Notes: a model not told the origin generated them from the sequence alone. A stretch of DNA of 10,653 nucleotides from Anaerolineaceae bacterium (GCA_011620465.1 WOZC01000125.1:2436-13088); one strand, 5' to 3'; counted from the stretch's first letter, positions 1-6,972 are shown. Program-made: numbers and translations.

Positions 1-1
1 A

Positions 2-1207
2 TGGGTTTGGTACAATGTCGGTTCCCGAAATGAAATACCCGGAAAGACTGGTCTGAGCCACTGGGTCGAGCATATGCAATTCAAAGGCACCAAGACCTTC
101 ACCGGCAAAGAAATGGAAGACGCCATTGCTCGAACTGGAGGTTATTCCAACGCTTTTACAAGCCCGGATTGGACAGCATATTTCCAGACTCTTCCCAGCT
201 CTGCTCTCGAAATGGCTTTGCGTTTTGAGGCTGACCGCATGGTAAACAGCCTTTTTGAGCCGTTGGAAGTAGAGACTGAACGAACAGTGATTCTTTCTGA
301 GCGGGAAGGAAACGAGAATGATCCGCAATTTTTACTGGGCGAGGCAGTTCAGCAAGCCGCCTTCAAGCAGCATCCTTACCGCAATGAGGTGCTTGGCTCC
401 ACAGAAGATTTGCTGCAGCTGACGCGTGAAGACCTCTACGGTCATTACCGCAATTACTATCAGCCTGGCAATGCACTGCTTTGCCTGGCTGGATCTTTTG
501 ATATGGATGAAGCGTTGGCACTTGTACAGAAACACTTCGATCCAATTGAGCCAGCGGAAACTGTCAGCTCCAATCCAACTCCCGAAAACGAAATTACCAG
601 CTCTCAGAGGGTCGAGTTACAGGGTCCGGATGAGGCTGATTACATTCAGATCGCATGGCGCTCTCCCCGAGCCAGTGACCCGGATTTCTTTGCTTACTCC
701 CTGATCGAGAGCATCATCAGCGGACCCTCCACCCTAAACATGTTTGGCAGTGGCGGAATAGGCAATCGCAGCAGCAGGCTCTACCGGCAATTGATCGAAA
801 ACCAGCTTGCAGCATCAGTCTATGGCTCCCTCAGCGCCAGTATCGATCCAGGAACCTACACGCTTTACATCACCTGCCGGGGTGATCACGCTCCTGAAGA
901 AGTGATTGACCAAATCAACCTGGTCATTGATGAGCTCTTGAATGAAAATGTATCATACGAAGAGCTGGCAGTCGCCCTCAAGCAAGCTCGCGCGAATTTT
1001 GCCTATAGCAGCGACAACATCACTAATCAAGCCTTCTGGCTCGGCTACGCGCAAAGTTTTGCGGATTATAGCTGGTTTACCGATTACGTCAAACGGCTCG
1101 AACAGGTCACCAGTGAAGACATTTTGCGTGTCGCCAGGCAATATTTTGACCCTGCCCGCCGGGTAACTGGCATTTACCGCAATCGCGACGGAGCAGCCAA
1201 TGGTTGA
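2..1207 (+). CDS. M16 family zinc metallopeptidase, catalytic subunit (5' end outside window)
   Basis: This is a zinc peptidase of the insulinase/processing-peptidase family (M16), missing its N-terminus. The frame is open to the left edge, and the first visible residues (WYNVGSRNEIPGKTGLS) are typical M16 sequence, so the ATG at 74 is internal. The zinc motif HWVEH lies at 59-73. About 75 residues after it comes a glutamate in ERTVILSE, the expected third ligand. The C-terminal half has the M16 inactive-domain fold (SSRLYRQLIENQL and onward). There the Arg and Tyr of the usual substrate-binding pair are replaced by Ile (codon 794-796) and Ala (812-814). The stop overlaps the start of the next M16 gene by 8 bases. 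In paired bacterial M16B enzymes one subunit carries zinc and the other the Arg/Tyr pair, and this one is the zinc subunit. Its substrate is unknown, and the missing N-terminus means a signal peptide cannot be judged. Confidence 0.93.
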   Translation, partial: WVWYNVGSRNEIPGKTGLSHWVEHMQFKGTKTFTGKEMEDAIARTGGYSNAFTSPDWTAYFQTLPSSALEMALRFEADRMVNSLFEPLEVETERTVILSEREGNENDPQFLLGEAVQQAAFKQHPYRNEVLGSTEDLLQLTREDLYGHYRNYYQPGNALLCLAGSFDMDEALALVQKHFDPIEPAETVSSNPTPENEITSSQRVELQGPDEADYIQIAWRSPRASDPDFFAYSLIESIISGPSTLNMFGSGGIGNRSSRLYRQLIENQLAASVYGSLSASIDPGTYTLYITCRGDHAPEEVIDQINLVIDELLNENVSYEELAVALKQARANFAYSSDNITNQAFWLGYAQSFADYSWFTDYVKRLEQVTSEDILRVARQYFDPARRVTGIYRNRDGAANG

Positions 1208-2486
1208 TAAAAGCGTAAACACAGCCGCTCTTCCGGGAGCCGACACGATCTTCCGAAAAAGCTATGCCAACGGAAGCACTTGCCTGGCATACCCAAACCC
1301 AGCCAGTCCGGCGGTCTACTTCCGCGGATACCTGCCTGTCGGCAGCCTCTCTGACCCCGTCGGCAAAAACGGTCTGTCCAGCCTCCATGCCGCCATGCTT
1401 TCAACCGGAACCCACCAGCACGAATTCCGAGAACTGCATGCCCTGATCGAGAGCTGCGGTGCTTCAATTTCCATCAGCTCGGGTAGTCTTTCGACTATTT
1501 TTTCGGGTCAGTGTCTCAAAGAAGATTTGCCCCTGATTCTGGGGCTGTTATTAGAAATGCTCTCCCAGCCTGCCTTTCCCCAGGCGCACTTCGAGCGCCT
1601 TCAACAGCAGCTGGCAACATTGTTTAAAATCCAGGCGCAAAACACCGAGGAAATGGCAGCTCAGGCTTTCGATCGCCTCTATTACCGCGGGCATCCTTAT
1701 GCCCATCCAGAAATCGGCTATCCACAGACTGTCGCCGCGATCACCCTGGAAGACCTGCAAGCCTTTCACGCTGAAACCTACGGACCTAACGGAATGGTTA
1801 TCGCTTTTGCCGGTGGAATGGAGAGCGATAAGACCGCTGATCTGTTTGAGCAGGTTTTTTCCAGCTGGCATGTACCTTTTCAGAAAAAACAGGTGGACCT
1901 GCCCGACTGGCAGCCGCATCGCGAGGCAATGCGCGAACACGTCGCCATACCTGAGAAAAGCCAGTCTGACCTGATCATCGGAACGACGGCCCCAACCGGA
2001 ATGAGCAAAGAGTACCATGTTTGCTCCCTCGGGAACAGCATATTGGGTCAGTTTGGCATGATGGGGCGGATCGGTGAATCGGTCCGGGAACGCTCAGGAC
2101 TGGCATATTACGCCGCCAGTTCGCTCGATGCCGGGATTGGACCCTCATGCTGGAAGGTCATCGCCGGTGTCAACCCTGATAACCTGGATAAAGCGATAGG
2201 CAAGATTAAAGACGAACTTAAGCGCTTTATCAGTGAACCAGTAACCGGGGCTGAACTCTCGGACGTCAAGGAACAAGCGTTGGGTCAATTGCCAATTTCA
2301 TTGGAAAGCAATGCGGGTATCGTGCGTTTCTTGCTCAGCCTGCAGCGCTATAATCTGAGCCTAAATTACTTACGCGAATTGCCCGACATTCTCGAATCAG
2401 TAAGCGCCCAGGATATTCTTGTTTGTGCCCAAAAGTATTGGGACCTGGACAGCCTGGTCATTACCTCCGCCGGGAGAGCCTTATGA
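1200..2486 (+). CDS. M16 family peptidase-like partner subunit, zinc ligands absent
   Basis: This is a 428-residue M16-fold protein, close to the usual ~420-430 residues of M16B subunits. Where the catalytic HxxEH should be, the protein reads GLSSLHAAM (residues 58-66), so Ser61, Ala64 and Ala65 replace His, Glu and His, and it cannot bind the catalytic zinc itself. In the second half it keeps GRIGESVRERSGLAYY (289-304), with Arg296 and Tyr303 matching the Arg/Tyr pair that positions substrate across the dimer in M16B enzymes. The upstream neighbour shows the opposite pattern, so I infer one active site built from both chains. The ATG at 1200 lies inside the end of the upstream gene (8-base overlap), favouring coupled translation and 1:1 synthesis. 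The N-terminus shows no signal peptide, suggesting a cytoplasmic enzyme. The substrate is unknown. Confidence 0.92.
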   Translation: MVDKSVNTAALPGADTIFRKSYANGSTCLAYPNPASPAVYFRGYLPVGSLSDPVGKNGLSSLHAAMLSTGTHQHEFRELHALIESCGASISISSGSLSTIFSGQCLKEDLPLILGLLLEMLSQPAFPQAHFERLQQQLATLFKIQAQNTEEMAAQAFDRLYYRGHPYAHPEIGYPQTVAAITLEDLQAFHAETYGPNGMVIAFAGGMESDKTADLFEQVFSSWHVPFQKKQVDLPDWQPHREAMREHVAIPEKSQSDLIIGTTAPTGMSKEYHVCSLGNSILGQFGMMGRIGESVRERSGLAYYAASSLDAGIGPSCWKVIAGVNPDNLDKAIGKIKDELKRFISEPVTGAELSDVKEQALGQLPISLESNAGIVRFLLSLQRYNLSLNYLRELPDILESVSAQDILVCAQKYWDLDSLVITSAGRAL

Positions 2487-2854
2487 TCAAAACCGGGATC
2501 GACCTGATTCGTATCAACCGGCTCGCAGAAGTGAACCCGCGCATCCGCGAGCGCTTCATCCAGCGCGTTTTCACCCAGGCTGAGCAAGCTCAGGCAATGG
2601 ACGACAACGAGAATCTCAGTGGTCTGTTTGCCGCCAAAGAAGCTGTTTCAAAGGCTCTGGGAACCGGAATTGGCAAAGTTTCCTGGCAGAACATTGAAAT
2701 ATTGCATGAATGGACCGGTGAACCTTTGGTCTATTTGCATGGAAACGCGCTTTTAGTCGCTGAGAAAAAAGGTCTCAAGCAATGGAGTGTTTCGATCACG
2801 CATGATGGTGGTCTCGCGGCTGCAGTTGCTGTAGCTATTGGAAATAAGGAATGA
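2483..2854 (+). CDS. acpS: holo-[acyl-carrier-protein] synthase
   Basis: AcpS transfers the 4'-phosphopantetheine arm from coenzyme A to the serine of apo-acyl carrier protein, activating it for fatty acid synthesis in the cytoplasm. The 123-residue product has the normal AcpS length. It shows the family motifs in order: GIDLIRINRL near the N-terminus with the metal-binding Asp, FAAKEAVSKALGTGIG in the middle with the second acidic metal ligand, and VSITHDGGLAAAVAV near the end. The start is the ATG at 2483, which overlaps the upstream stop as ATGA and is preceded by GGGAGA at 2472-2477. An in-frame TTG at 2423 would add 20 residues unlike any AcpS and is rejected. It sits between an M16 peptidase pair and a phosphoesterase, and the overlaps suggest co-transcription rather than a shared pathway. 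Confidence 0.95.
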   Translation: MIKTGIDLIRINRLAEVNPRIRERFIQRVFTQAEQAQAMDDNENLSGLFAAKEAVSKALGTGIGKVSWQNIEILHEWTGEPLVYLHGNALLVAEKKGLKQWSVSITHDGGLAAAVAVAIGNKE

Positions 2855-3477
2855 AAATTCTTGGTCTCGCCGACCTGGAAGTGCCGACAATTTACAGTCC
2901 GAACATCAAGGAGCGTTTCAAGGATATCGACCTGATCATTTCTTGCGGAGACCTGCCACCAGCCTACCTGGAATTCATTGTGAGTGCACTGGACCTGCCG
3001 CTGTATTTCGTGCATGGAAATCATGTAACAAAAATCCAGGATGCTGAAGGTAAAATTAAAATTGACCCCGAAGGCGCCATTAACCTGCACAAAAAAATCC
3101 ATTACGACGAGAAAAATGACCTGATCTTAGCCGGGATTGAGGGCAGCCTGATATACAGCTTTAATCCTTATCAGTATTCTCAGCAGCGTATGTGGAAAAT
3201 GGTTTACAGCCTGGTTCCAGGCTTGATACTGAATAAAGCAAAATACGGACGCTATCTGGATGTTTTCGTCACTCATGCCCCAGCTACGGGTCTGCACAAC
3301 GACGATGACCCTGCTCACCAAGGGGTGGATGCCTTCCGCTGGCTGATCGACACCTTCAAACCCAGGCTGCACCTGCATGGTCATATCCATGTCTATAACC
3401 CCTTTATCCCCCGCGAAACCCAGTATAAGGAAACCCGGGTGATCAACACCTACGGCTACCGCGAAATCAAGCTTTAA
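2851..3477 (+). CDS. calcineurin-like metallophosphoesterase
   Basis: This 208-residue protein has the dinuclear-metal phosphoesterase fold. The motifs appear in order: ADLE (residues 7-10), CGDLP (32-36), HGNH (55-58), THAP (141-144) and HGHIH (176-180). These correspond to the five metal/phosphate motifs of the superfamily. The first motif is normally Asp-x-His, and here it reads Asp8-Leu-Glu10, so one metal ligand appears changed from His to Glu. The remaining ligands (Asp34, Asn57, His142, His178, His180) are in place, so activity is plausible. The start ATG overlaps the acpS stop as ATGA, and AAGGA lies directly against it, so translation probably depends on coupling to acpS. It is the last gene of the + strand block. 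The substrate cannot be told from sequence; I only infer hydrolysis of a phosphoester or phosphodiester. Confidence 0.88.
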   Translation: MKILGLADLEVPTIYSPNIKERFKDIDLIISCGDLPPAYLEFIVSALDLPLYFVHGNHVTKIQDAEGKIKIDPEGAINLHKKIHYDEKNDLILAGIEGSLIYSFNPYQYSQQRMWKMVYSLVPGLILNKAKYGRYLDVFVTHAPATGLHNDDDPAHQGVDAFRWLIDTFKPRLHLHGHIHVYNPFIPRETQYKETRVINTYGYREIKL

Positions 3478-3500
3478 TTTTCACCCTGGTATATACAGGA

Positions 3501-4784
3501 TCACAACCCCAGAGAGAACAAAGGCACCAACATTTCATCCTCATGTAAACCGCCATGCCTGCCCTGCATCGTGTTGGGGCGGTCAGGCCACCAAAGGTAA
3601 CTGTTCCCATGTGGAATCGCCACTAAATCCCCAATCCGATCTTCAAGGTCTGGATGATCCTGTCCATTTCCCAATAATTTCATATCCAAAACCTGCTGGC
3701 GAGTCAAAAAATCGAACTCACCAGGCCAGCTGTGCTCAAAGTAAGCCTTCACTGCATCAATCTGACCTTGTTTCACATACAAAAACGGCAGACGTCCTTC
3801 GCAGGTCGGTGCCATGGTAAGCATGTTTGTCAGTTTTGGATGGTTCGCCAGGTTGTAGCGTTCATTCACCGGCGTCTCGACAGAACCATGATCCGCAGTA
3901 ACTAAAATCAGACTGTTCTGTCGCACCGAAGCATCCAACCCACCAACAAGCAACCGAAACAAGGCGTTGCTGAAATCGAAAAATTGCTCAGTGACACGTT
4001 CGTTATATGTACCATAACGATGCATGAGCCCATCGACGTAACTCCAATAAGCGTAAACAAATCTTCTCTGTCTTGACGGAGTGTTGAGTAAATCCCGCAT
4101 ATTCAGGAACAGATCGCTTTCAGCCGTAAAAGCGTGCATTTGGCTTCCTGGAAGATGCATCTGGGACAATCCCGAATTGGCGATTCCACCCGGCAAAAAT
4201 GCATGGCTCTCAATACCATGATTTGAGAACCGCAGCCCTAAGGGTGCCTGGTTCATAAAACGGGTTGGTTCAAATCCAGCCTTGGCTAACCCTCCCACAT
4301 CGCCTCTGTAAGTAATTGGCGTGTGGAGAATATTGTTCATCACCAAACCAAGTTCTTTGTGCCACATCTCGTAACCAATCACGCCGTGTTGATTTGGCGT
4401 TGACCCGGTCCAAATTGTGGTCAGTGCGGAGGCAGTCGTGCTGGGGCAGATGCTGGTTAATGGGAAAAGATTGCCACGCTCAATTTGTTGACTCCAGAGC
4501 GGTGCTTTTCTCTCCTCCATCAAACGCTTCAGTTGGTTATATCCAAGCGCGTCCACCAGGATGACAACCACATTTTGGTATCGCTCCTTGAAATGGTCGA
4601 GAATTGATTTTCCAAAAACAGGCGCCGGCAGCTGCCCGGCACCAAGCCAAAAGGCGACCGAAGGCGTCAGGTTCGCCAGCCCAAAGCCCTCATAACTGGG
4701 CATGACCCATTCATTATCTTTGTTCAACCTGCCAAGCCCTCCAGAACCTACTGCGGTTAGTATTTCTTTCTCAATAACCGGCAT
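3501..4784 (-). CDS. alkaline phosphatase superfamily phosphodiesterase / nucleotide pyrophosphatase-like protein
   Basis: This is a 427-residue protein of the type I phosphodiesterase/nucleotide pyrophosphatase branch of the alkaline phosphatase superfamily. Visible landmarks are VVILVDALG (first metal Asp78), CPSTTASALTT (nucleophile Thr116 or Thr117), YVDGLMHRYG (Asp251 and His255), TADHG (Asp298, His299) and GRHGGLHEDEMLVPL near the C-terminus (His410 or His414). These give a full set of the family's two-metal ligands, so it should be an active phosphate-ester hydrolase. There is no signal peptide or membrane segment, so it is probably cytoplasmic. The ATG directly follows the TAA of the nucleoside phosphorylase gene. 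A good ribosome site (GGAAGAGGAG) lies six bases upstream, inside that gene's last codons. Possible substrates are nucleotides, nucleotide sugars or phospholipid head groups; the operon partner hints at nucleotides, but that is inference. Confidence 0.85.
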   Translation of the reverse strand: MPVIEKEILTAVGSGGLGRLNKDNEWVMPSYEGFGLANLTPSVAFWLGAGQLPAPVFGKSILDHFKERYQNVVVILVDALGYNQLKRLMEERKAPLWSQQIERGNLFPLTSICPSTTASALTTIWTGSTPNQHGVIGYEMWHKELGLVMNNILHTPITYRGDVGGLAKAGFEPTRFMNQAPLGLRFSNHGIESHAFLPGGIANSGLSQMHLPGSQMHAFTAESDLFLNMRDLLNTPSRQRRFVYAYWSYVDGLMHRYGTYNERVTEQFFDFSNALFRLLVGGLDASVRQNSLILVTADHGSVETPVNERYNLANHPKLTNMLTMAPTCEGRLPFLYVKQGQIDAVKAYFEHSWPGEFDFLTRQQVLDMKLLGNGQDHPDLEDRIGDLVAIPHGNSYLWWPDRPNTMQGRHGGLHEDEMLVPLFSLGL

Positions 4785-5567
4785 TTACGACTCCTCTTCC
4801 AATTTCAGGCAGGCTTCCACAGACAACCAAAACAATACTTCGCGCACATCAGTACGGTCAACCCATCCGCGCTTGTCCCACCCCTCCGGTACAACAGTAT
4901 CACCGGCATATAAGTATTGTCCGAACTTTACCCCTCTGAATTTTGCCACAGCAGCCAGAGCTGACATTTCCATTTCAACAGCCAGGCAGCCTTTTGCCTT
5001 GTAGTAAGCTGTTTTTCCCAAAGTTTCACGATAATAACCGTCTGTTGTCCAGGTCTTGGTTTTCAAATACTCGATTTTGTGCTCGAGCAAAACTGTTTCC
5101 ATCACGTCCAATACGCCAGGTTCGATTTCAACTGTTGCCGATGGAGGCAGATAGTGATAAGAAGCACCTTCCTCGCGATAGGCAGCGGTTGGCAGCAAGA
5201 CGTGCCCGACTGCAATGTCTTTGTCTAATACTCCGCAGCCCCCACAGGCAATCACAAAACGCGCACCCAAGCCAATGGTTTCATCGATCAAAGCTCCTCC
5301 GAGTGCAGCACCGACACCGGGTTGGAAAAAAGCGATTCTTTCACCCTTATACTCAATCTCATAAACTGGGTGGAGCCCGCCTTCTGAGCGGAAGGTGTGC
5401 ACGATCTCGGACTGGTATTCACTGGCAACCTTCTCAACTACATCCTTGAAAAAGCAGATCACAATTTTTGCAGGTAGTACTTCACCTTGAGGTGGGTTGA
5501 TAATCGGGTTTTGATCAGGGTCAAAGTTTAAAATCGGATACCACTCTGCCAATTCTTCGAAGTTCAT
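4785..5567 (-). CDS. nucleoside phosphorylase (PNP/UDP family)
   Basis: This 260-residue enzyme is expected to split a nucleoside with phosphate into base and (deoxy)ribose-1-phosphate in the cytoplasm. It shows the PNP/UDP family landmarks: QPGVGAALGGALIDETIGLG (82-101), the loop IACGGCG (106-112), LLPTAAYREEGASYHYL (124-140), the family signature AVEMEMSALAAVA (196-208, ribose-binding Glu198-Met-Glu200), and AGDTV (221-225), whose Asp223 sits where the catalytic Asp acts in hexameric PNPs. Base specificity (uridine versus purine) cannot be decided. The start is the ATG at 5567, with GGGAG at 5573-5577 five bases upstream, and it overlaps the methyltransferase stop as ATGA. An in-frame TTG at 5579 falls on that ribosome site and is rejected. 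The long N-terminal segment with FDPDQNPIINPP is typical of salvage-type members rather than of the bare domain seen in some toxic effectors. Confidence 0.88.
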   Translation of the reverse strand: MNFEELAEWYPILNFDPDQNPIINPPQGEVLPAKIVICFFKDVVEKVASEYQSEIVHTFRSEGGLHPVYEIEYKGERIAFFQPGVGAALGGALIDETIGLGARFVIACGGCGVLDKDIAVGHVLLPTAAYREEGASYHYLPPSATVEIEPGVLDVMETVLLEHKIEYLKTKTWTTDGYYRETLGKTAYYKAKGCLAVEMEMSALAAVAKFRGVKFGQYLYAGDTVVPEGWDKRGWVDRTDVREVLFWLSVEACLKLEEES

Positions 5568-6406
5568 AATTGCTCCCAATTGATGTCGGTTTGTTCCGCA
5601 AAACGTTTTTTCATTACTTCAATTGCCAGAGGGTTGCTGTCGCAGAGGATAAATTTCCTGCCCAGGTTCAGGCAAGCCTGACCGGTCGTACCGCTTCCGG
5701 CAAAAAAATCCAACACCAGATCACCCGGGTCAGAAGAAGCGCGCACGATCCTTTCCAGGATGCCAAGGGGCTTCTGGGTTGGGTAGCCTGTCTTTTCGTG
5801 GCTGTTGGTTCCTACGATGGTGTGCCACCAGGTATCGGTGGGAAGTTTGCCTCTGGCTGCTTTTTCCTGACCGACCAAACCGGGTGCCATATAGGGAATT
5901 CGGTCGATATCTTCAAGGTTAAAAGTAAAGTTACGCTGGTCTTTGGCGTAAAAAAAGATGGTATCGTGTTTGGCTGGCCAGCGATCTTTTGCACGCCCGC
6001 CAAAATCGTAAGCCCAGATGATCTCGTTGATGAAATTCTCTCTGCCGAAGATCTGGTCCAGGGTAATTTTGCAGTAATGCGCTTCCCGGTAATCGATATG
6101 GAAATAAAAACTGCCATCAGCTTTCAAAATTCTGTAGGCTTGCTCAAGCCGGGGTCGTAAAAATGACTCGAAGTCGATAAAAGCATCGTTGTAATCGCCT
6201 TCGCCCACGATTTCAGTCTGATAAGAATTGCCCCCAAAACCTTTGCGATCCCCCTCGCCGTCTTGAACGCGTACCGTGCGTACACGCTTTCGCGCCTGGA
6301 TTTTGCCCGTGTTGAAAGGCGGATCGATATAGATCAGATCAACACTATTCTCTGGCAGCGTTTCCAGCAGTTTCAGGTTGTCCCCAAAGTAGATTGTGTT
6401 TTCCAT
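5564..6406 (-). CDS. site-specific DNA methyltransferase, beta class (N6-adenine or N4-cytosine), no partner nuclease
   Basis: This 280-residue protein transfers a methyl group from S-adenosylmethionine to an exocyclic amino group in DNA. The catalytic motif IV, IDPPFNTG (27-34), comes first. The AdoMet-binding motif I, LDFFAGSGTTG (232-242), comes near the C-terminus, preceded by the motif X region TGYPTQKPLGILERIV (206-221). That order (IV, target recognition, X, I) defines the beta class. DPPF suggests adenine-N6, but cytosine-N4 cannot be excluded. The target-recognition region lies roughly at residues 100-200, and the recognition sequence cannot be read from it. No restriction endonuclease lies next to it, so it looks solitary. 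It lacks the extra C-terminal domain of CcrM. It is the first gene of a three-gene minus-strand operon. No ribosome site precedes the ATG at 6406. Confidence 0.9.
   Translation of the reverse strand: MENTIYFGDNLKLLETLPENSVDLIYIDPPFNTGKIQARKRVRTVRVQDGEGDRKGFGGNSYQTEIVGEGDYNDAFIDFESFLRPRLEQAYRILKADGSFYFHIDYREAHYCKITLDQIFGRENFINEIIWAYDFGGRAKDRWPAKHDTIFFYAKDQRNFTFNLEDIDRIPYMAPGLVGQEKAARGKLPTDTWWHTIVGTNSHEKTGYPTQKPLGILERIVRASSDPGDLVLDFFAGSGTTGQACLNLGRKFILCDSNPLAIEVMKKRFAEQTDINWEQL
5573..5577 (-). promoter_or_regulatory. ribosome binding site that fixes the nucleoside phosphorylase start
   Basis: On the minus strand GGGAG is followed by CAATT and then ATG (5567-5565). This is a standard Shine-Dalgarno site at five-base spacing, placed inside the last codons of the methyltransferase. 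It favours the ATG over the TTG at 5579, whose codon overlaps the site itself. Confidence 0.7.
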
Positions 6407-6412
6407 TGAATG

Positions 6413-6418
6413 ATTTTA
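6413..6418 (-). promoter_or_regulatory. candidate -10 box of a leaderless methyltransferase transcript
   Basis: Minus strand TAAAAT sits six bases before the methyltransferase ATG (TAAAATCATTCAATG). A sigma-70 transcript from it would start at or within a base or two of the A of ATG, which fits the lack of any Shine-Dalgarno site. No good -35 box is visible at 16-18 bases, so this is tentative. Confidence 0.3.
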
Positions 6419-6434
6419 ACACGTCCACTGACGA

Positions 6435-6471
6435 TAAACGGGCGGCCTTTGACAGCCCGTTTAGTTTTTTT
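6435..6471 (+). terminator. intrinsic terminator-like hairpin between mscL and the methyltransferase
   Basis: A perfect 9-bp stem, TAAACGGGC (6435-6443) with GCCCGTTTA (6455-6463), encloses an 11-base loop and is followed on the + strand by G and seven T (6465-6471). The T-tract makes it read best as a + strand terminator, yet both neighbouring genes are on the minus strand. On the minus strand it falls 11 bases after the mscL stop, where an mscL terminator would be expected, but there the stem is followed only by TCGTC. A short stem with the U-rich UUUAU left outside is possible in that direction. Confidence 0.55.
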
Positions 6472-6482
6472 AGAAAGGGGAA

Positions 6483-6950
6483 TTAATCCAACTGCGATGT
6501 GCAATGGGGGCAGCGGGTTGCCTCAAAGGGAATCTCTGTCTTGCAAAAAGGGCAAACCTTGGTCGGAGGAGCTGCGGCTACTTCCTCTTTCTTGTTCAGA
6601 TCACGCAGTTTGTTGATTGCTTTGACTACCAGAAAGATAAAGAATGCAATGACCAGGAAGTTGATGATCGTCATCAAGAATGAACCGTAAGCAAAAACAA
6701 CCGCGCCTTGTTCTTGTGCTACCGAAAGAGGTGTACTTTTCGGAAGGCTGACTGCCGCCTTATTGAGCTGTACATACAAGTTGGTAAAATCTACATTACC
6801 AAGGAGCATACCAATTGGGGGCATAATGATATCTGCCACAAGGGAATTGATAATTTTCCCAAATGCGCTGCCGATGATAACGCCTACCGCCAGGTCAAAA
6901 GCATTTCCCTTCGTAATGAATTTTCTAAATTCATCCATAAATTTTTTCAT
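6483..6950 (-). CDS. mscL: large-conductance mechanosensitive channel MscL with C-terminal zinc ribbon
   Basis: MscL is a homopentameric inner-membrane pore that opens under membrane tension and releases solutes during sudden osmotic downshock. The 155-residue product begins with the amphipathic helix and first membrane segment typical of the family (KKFMDEFRKFITKGNAFDLA, then AVGVIIGSAFGKIINSLVADIIMPPIG, about 21-47). A periplasmic loop follows (about 50-85), then TM2 (about 88-110, YGSFLMTIINFLVIAFFIFLVV). After the cytoplasmic helix and an Ala/Pro linker, the chain ends in a compact zinc ribbon with Cys133, Cys136, Cys147 and Cys150 (CPFC...CPHC). This adds about 20 residues to the E. coli length of 136. 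The start ATG at 6950 has GAAAGG nine bases upstream. The gene is divergent from the acidic repeat protein gene. Confidence 0.95.
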   Translation of the reverse strand: MKKFMDEFRKFITKGNAFDLAVGVIIGSAFGKIINSLVADIIMPPIGMLLGNVDFTNLYVQLNKAAVSLPKSTPLSVAQEQGAVVFAYGSFLMTIINFLVIAFFIFLVVKAINKLRDLNKKEEVAAAPPTKVCPFCKTEIPFEATRCPHCTSQLD

Positions 6951-6972
6951 AGATACATGCCTTTCGGTGATT

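Noticed and set aside
74..76. ATG at 74 as the start of the first M16 gene
   Set aside because: The frame is open to the window edge, and the residues before it contain the zinc motif HWVEH, so the gene begins outside the window.
1551..2018. 155-codon open frame on the minus strand inside the second M16 gene
   Set aside because: It is a shadow of a well-supported coding sequence with no motif of its own.
2423..2482. TTG-initiated N-terminal extension of AcpS
   Set aside because: The extra 20 residues do not resemble AcpS and overlap coding sequence of the M16 gene; the ATG at 2483 has a ribosome site and an ATGA overlap.
3483..3500. CCTG...CAGG hairpin as a bidirectional terminator
   Set aside because: The stem has only four base pairs and there is no T-tract on either side.
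5568..5579. TTG start at 5579 for the nucleoside phosphorylase
   Set aside because: It overlaps the GGGAG ribosome site that serves the ATG at 5567.
5570..6160. 196-codon open frame on the + strand across the methyltransferase
   Set aside because: It is antisense to a gene with full motif support and has no recognisable domain or ribosome site.
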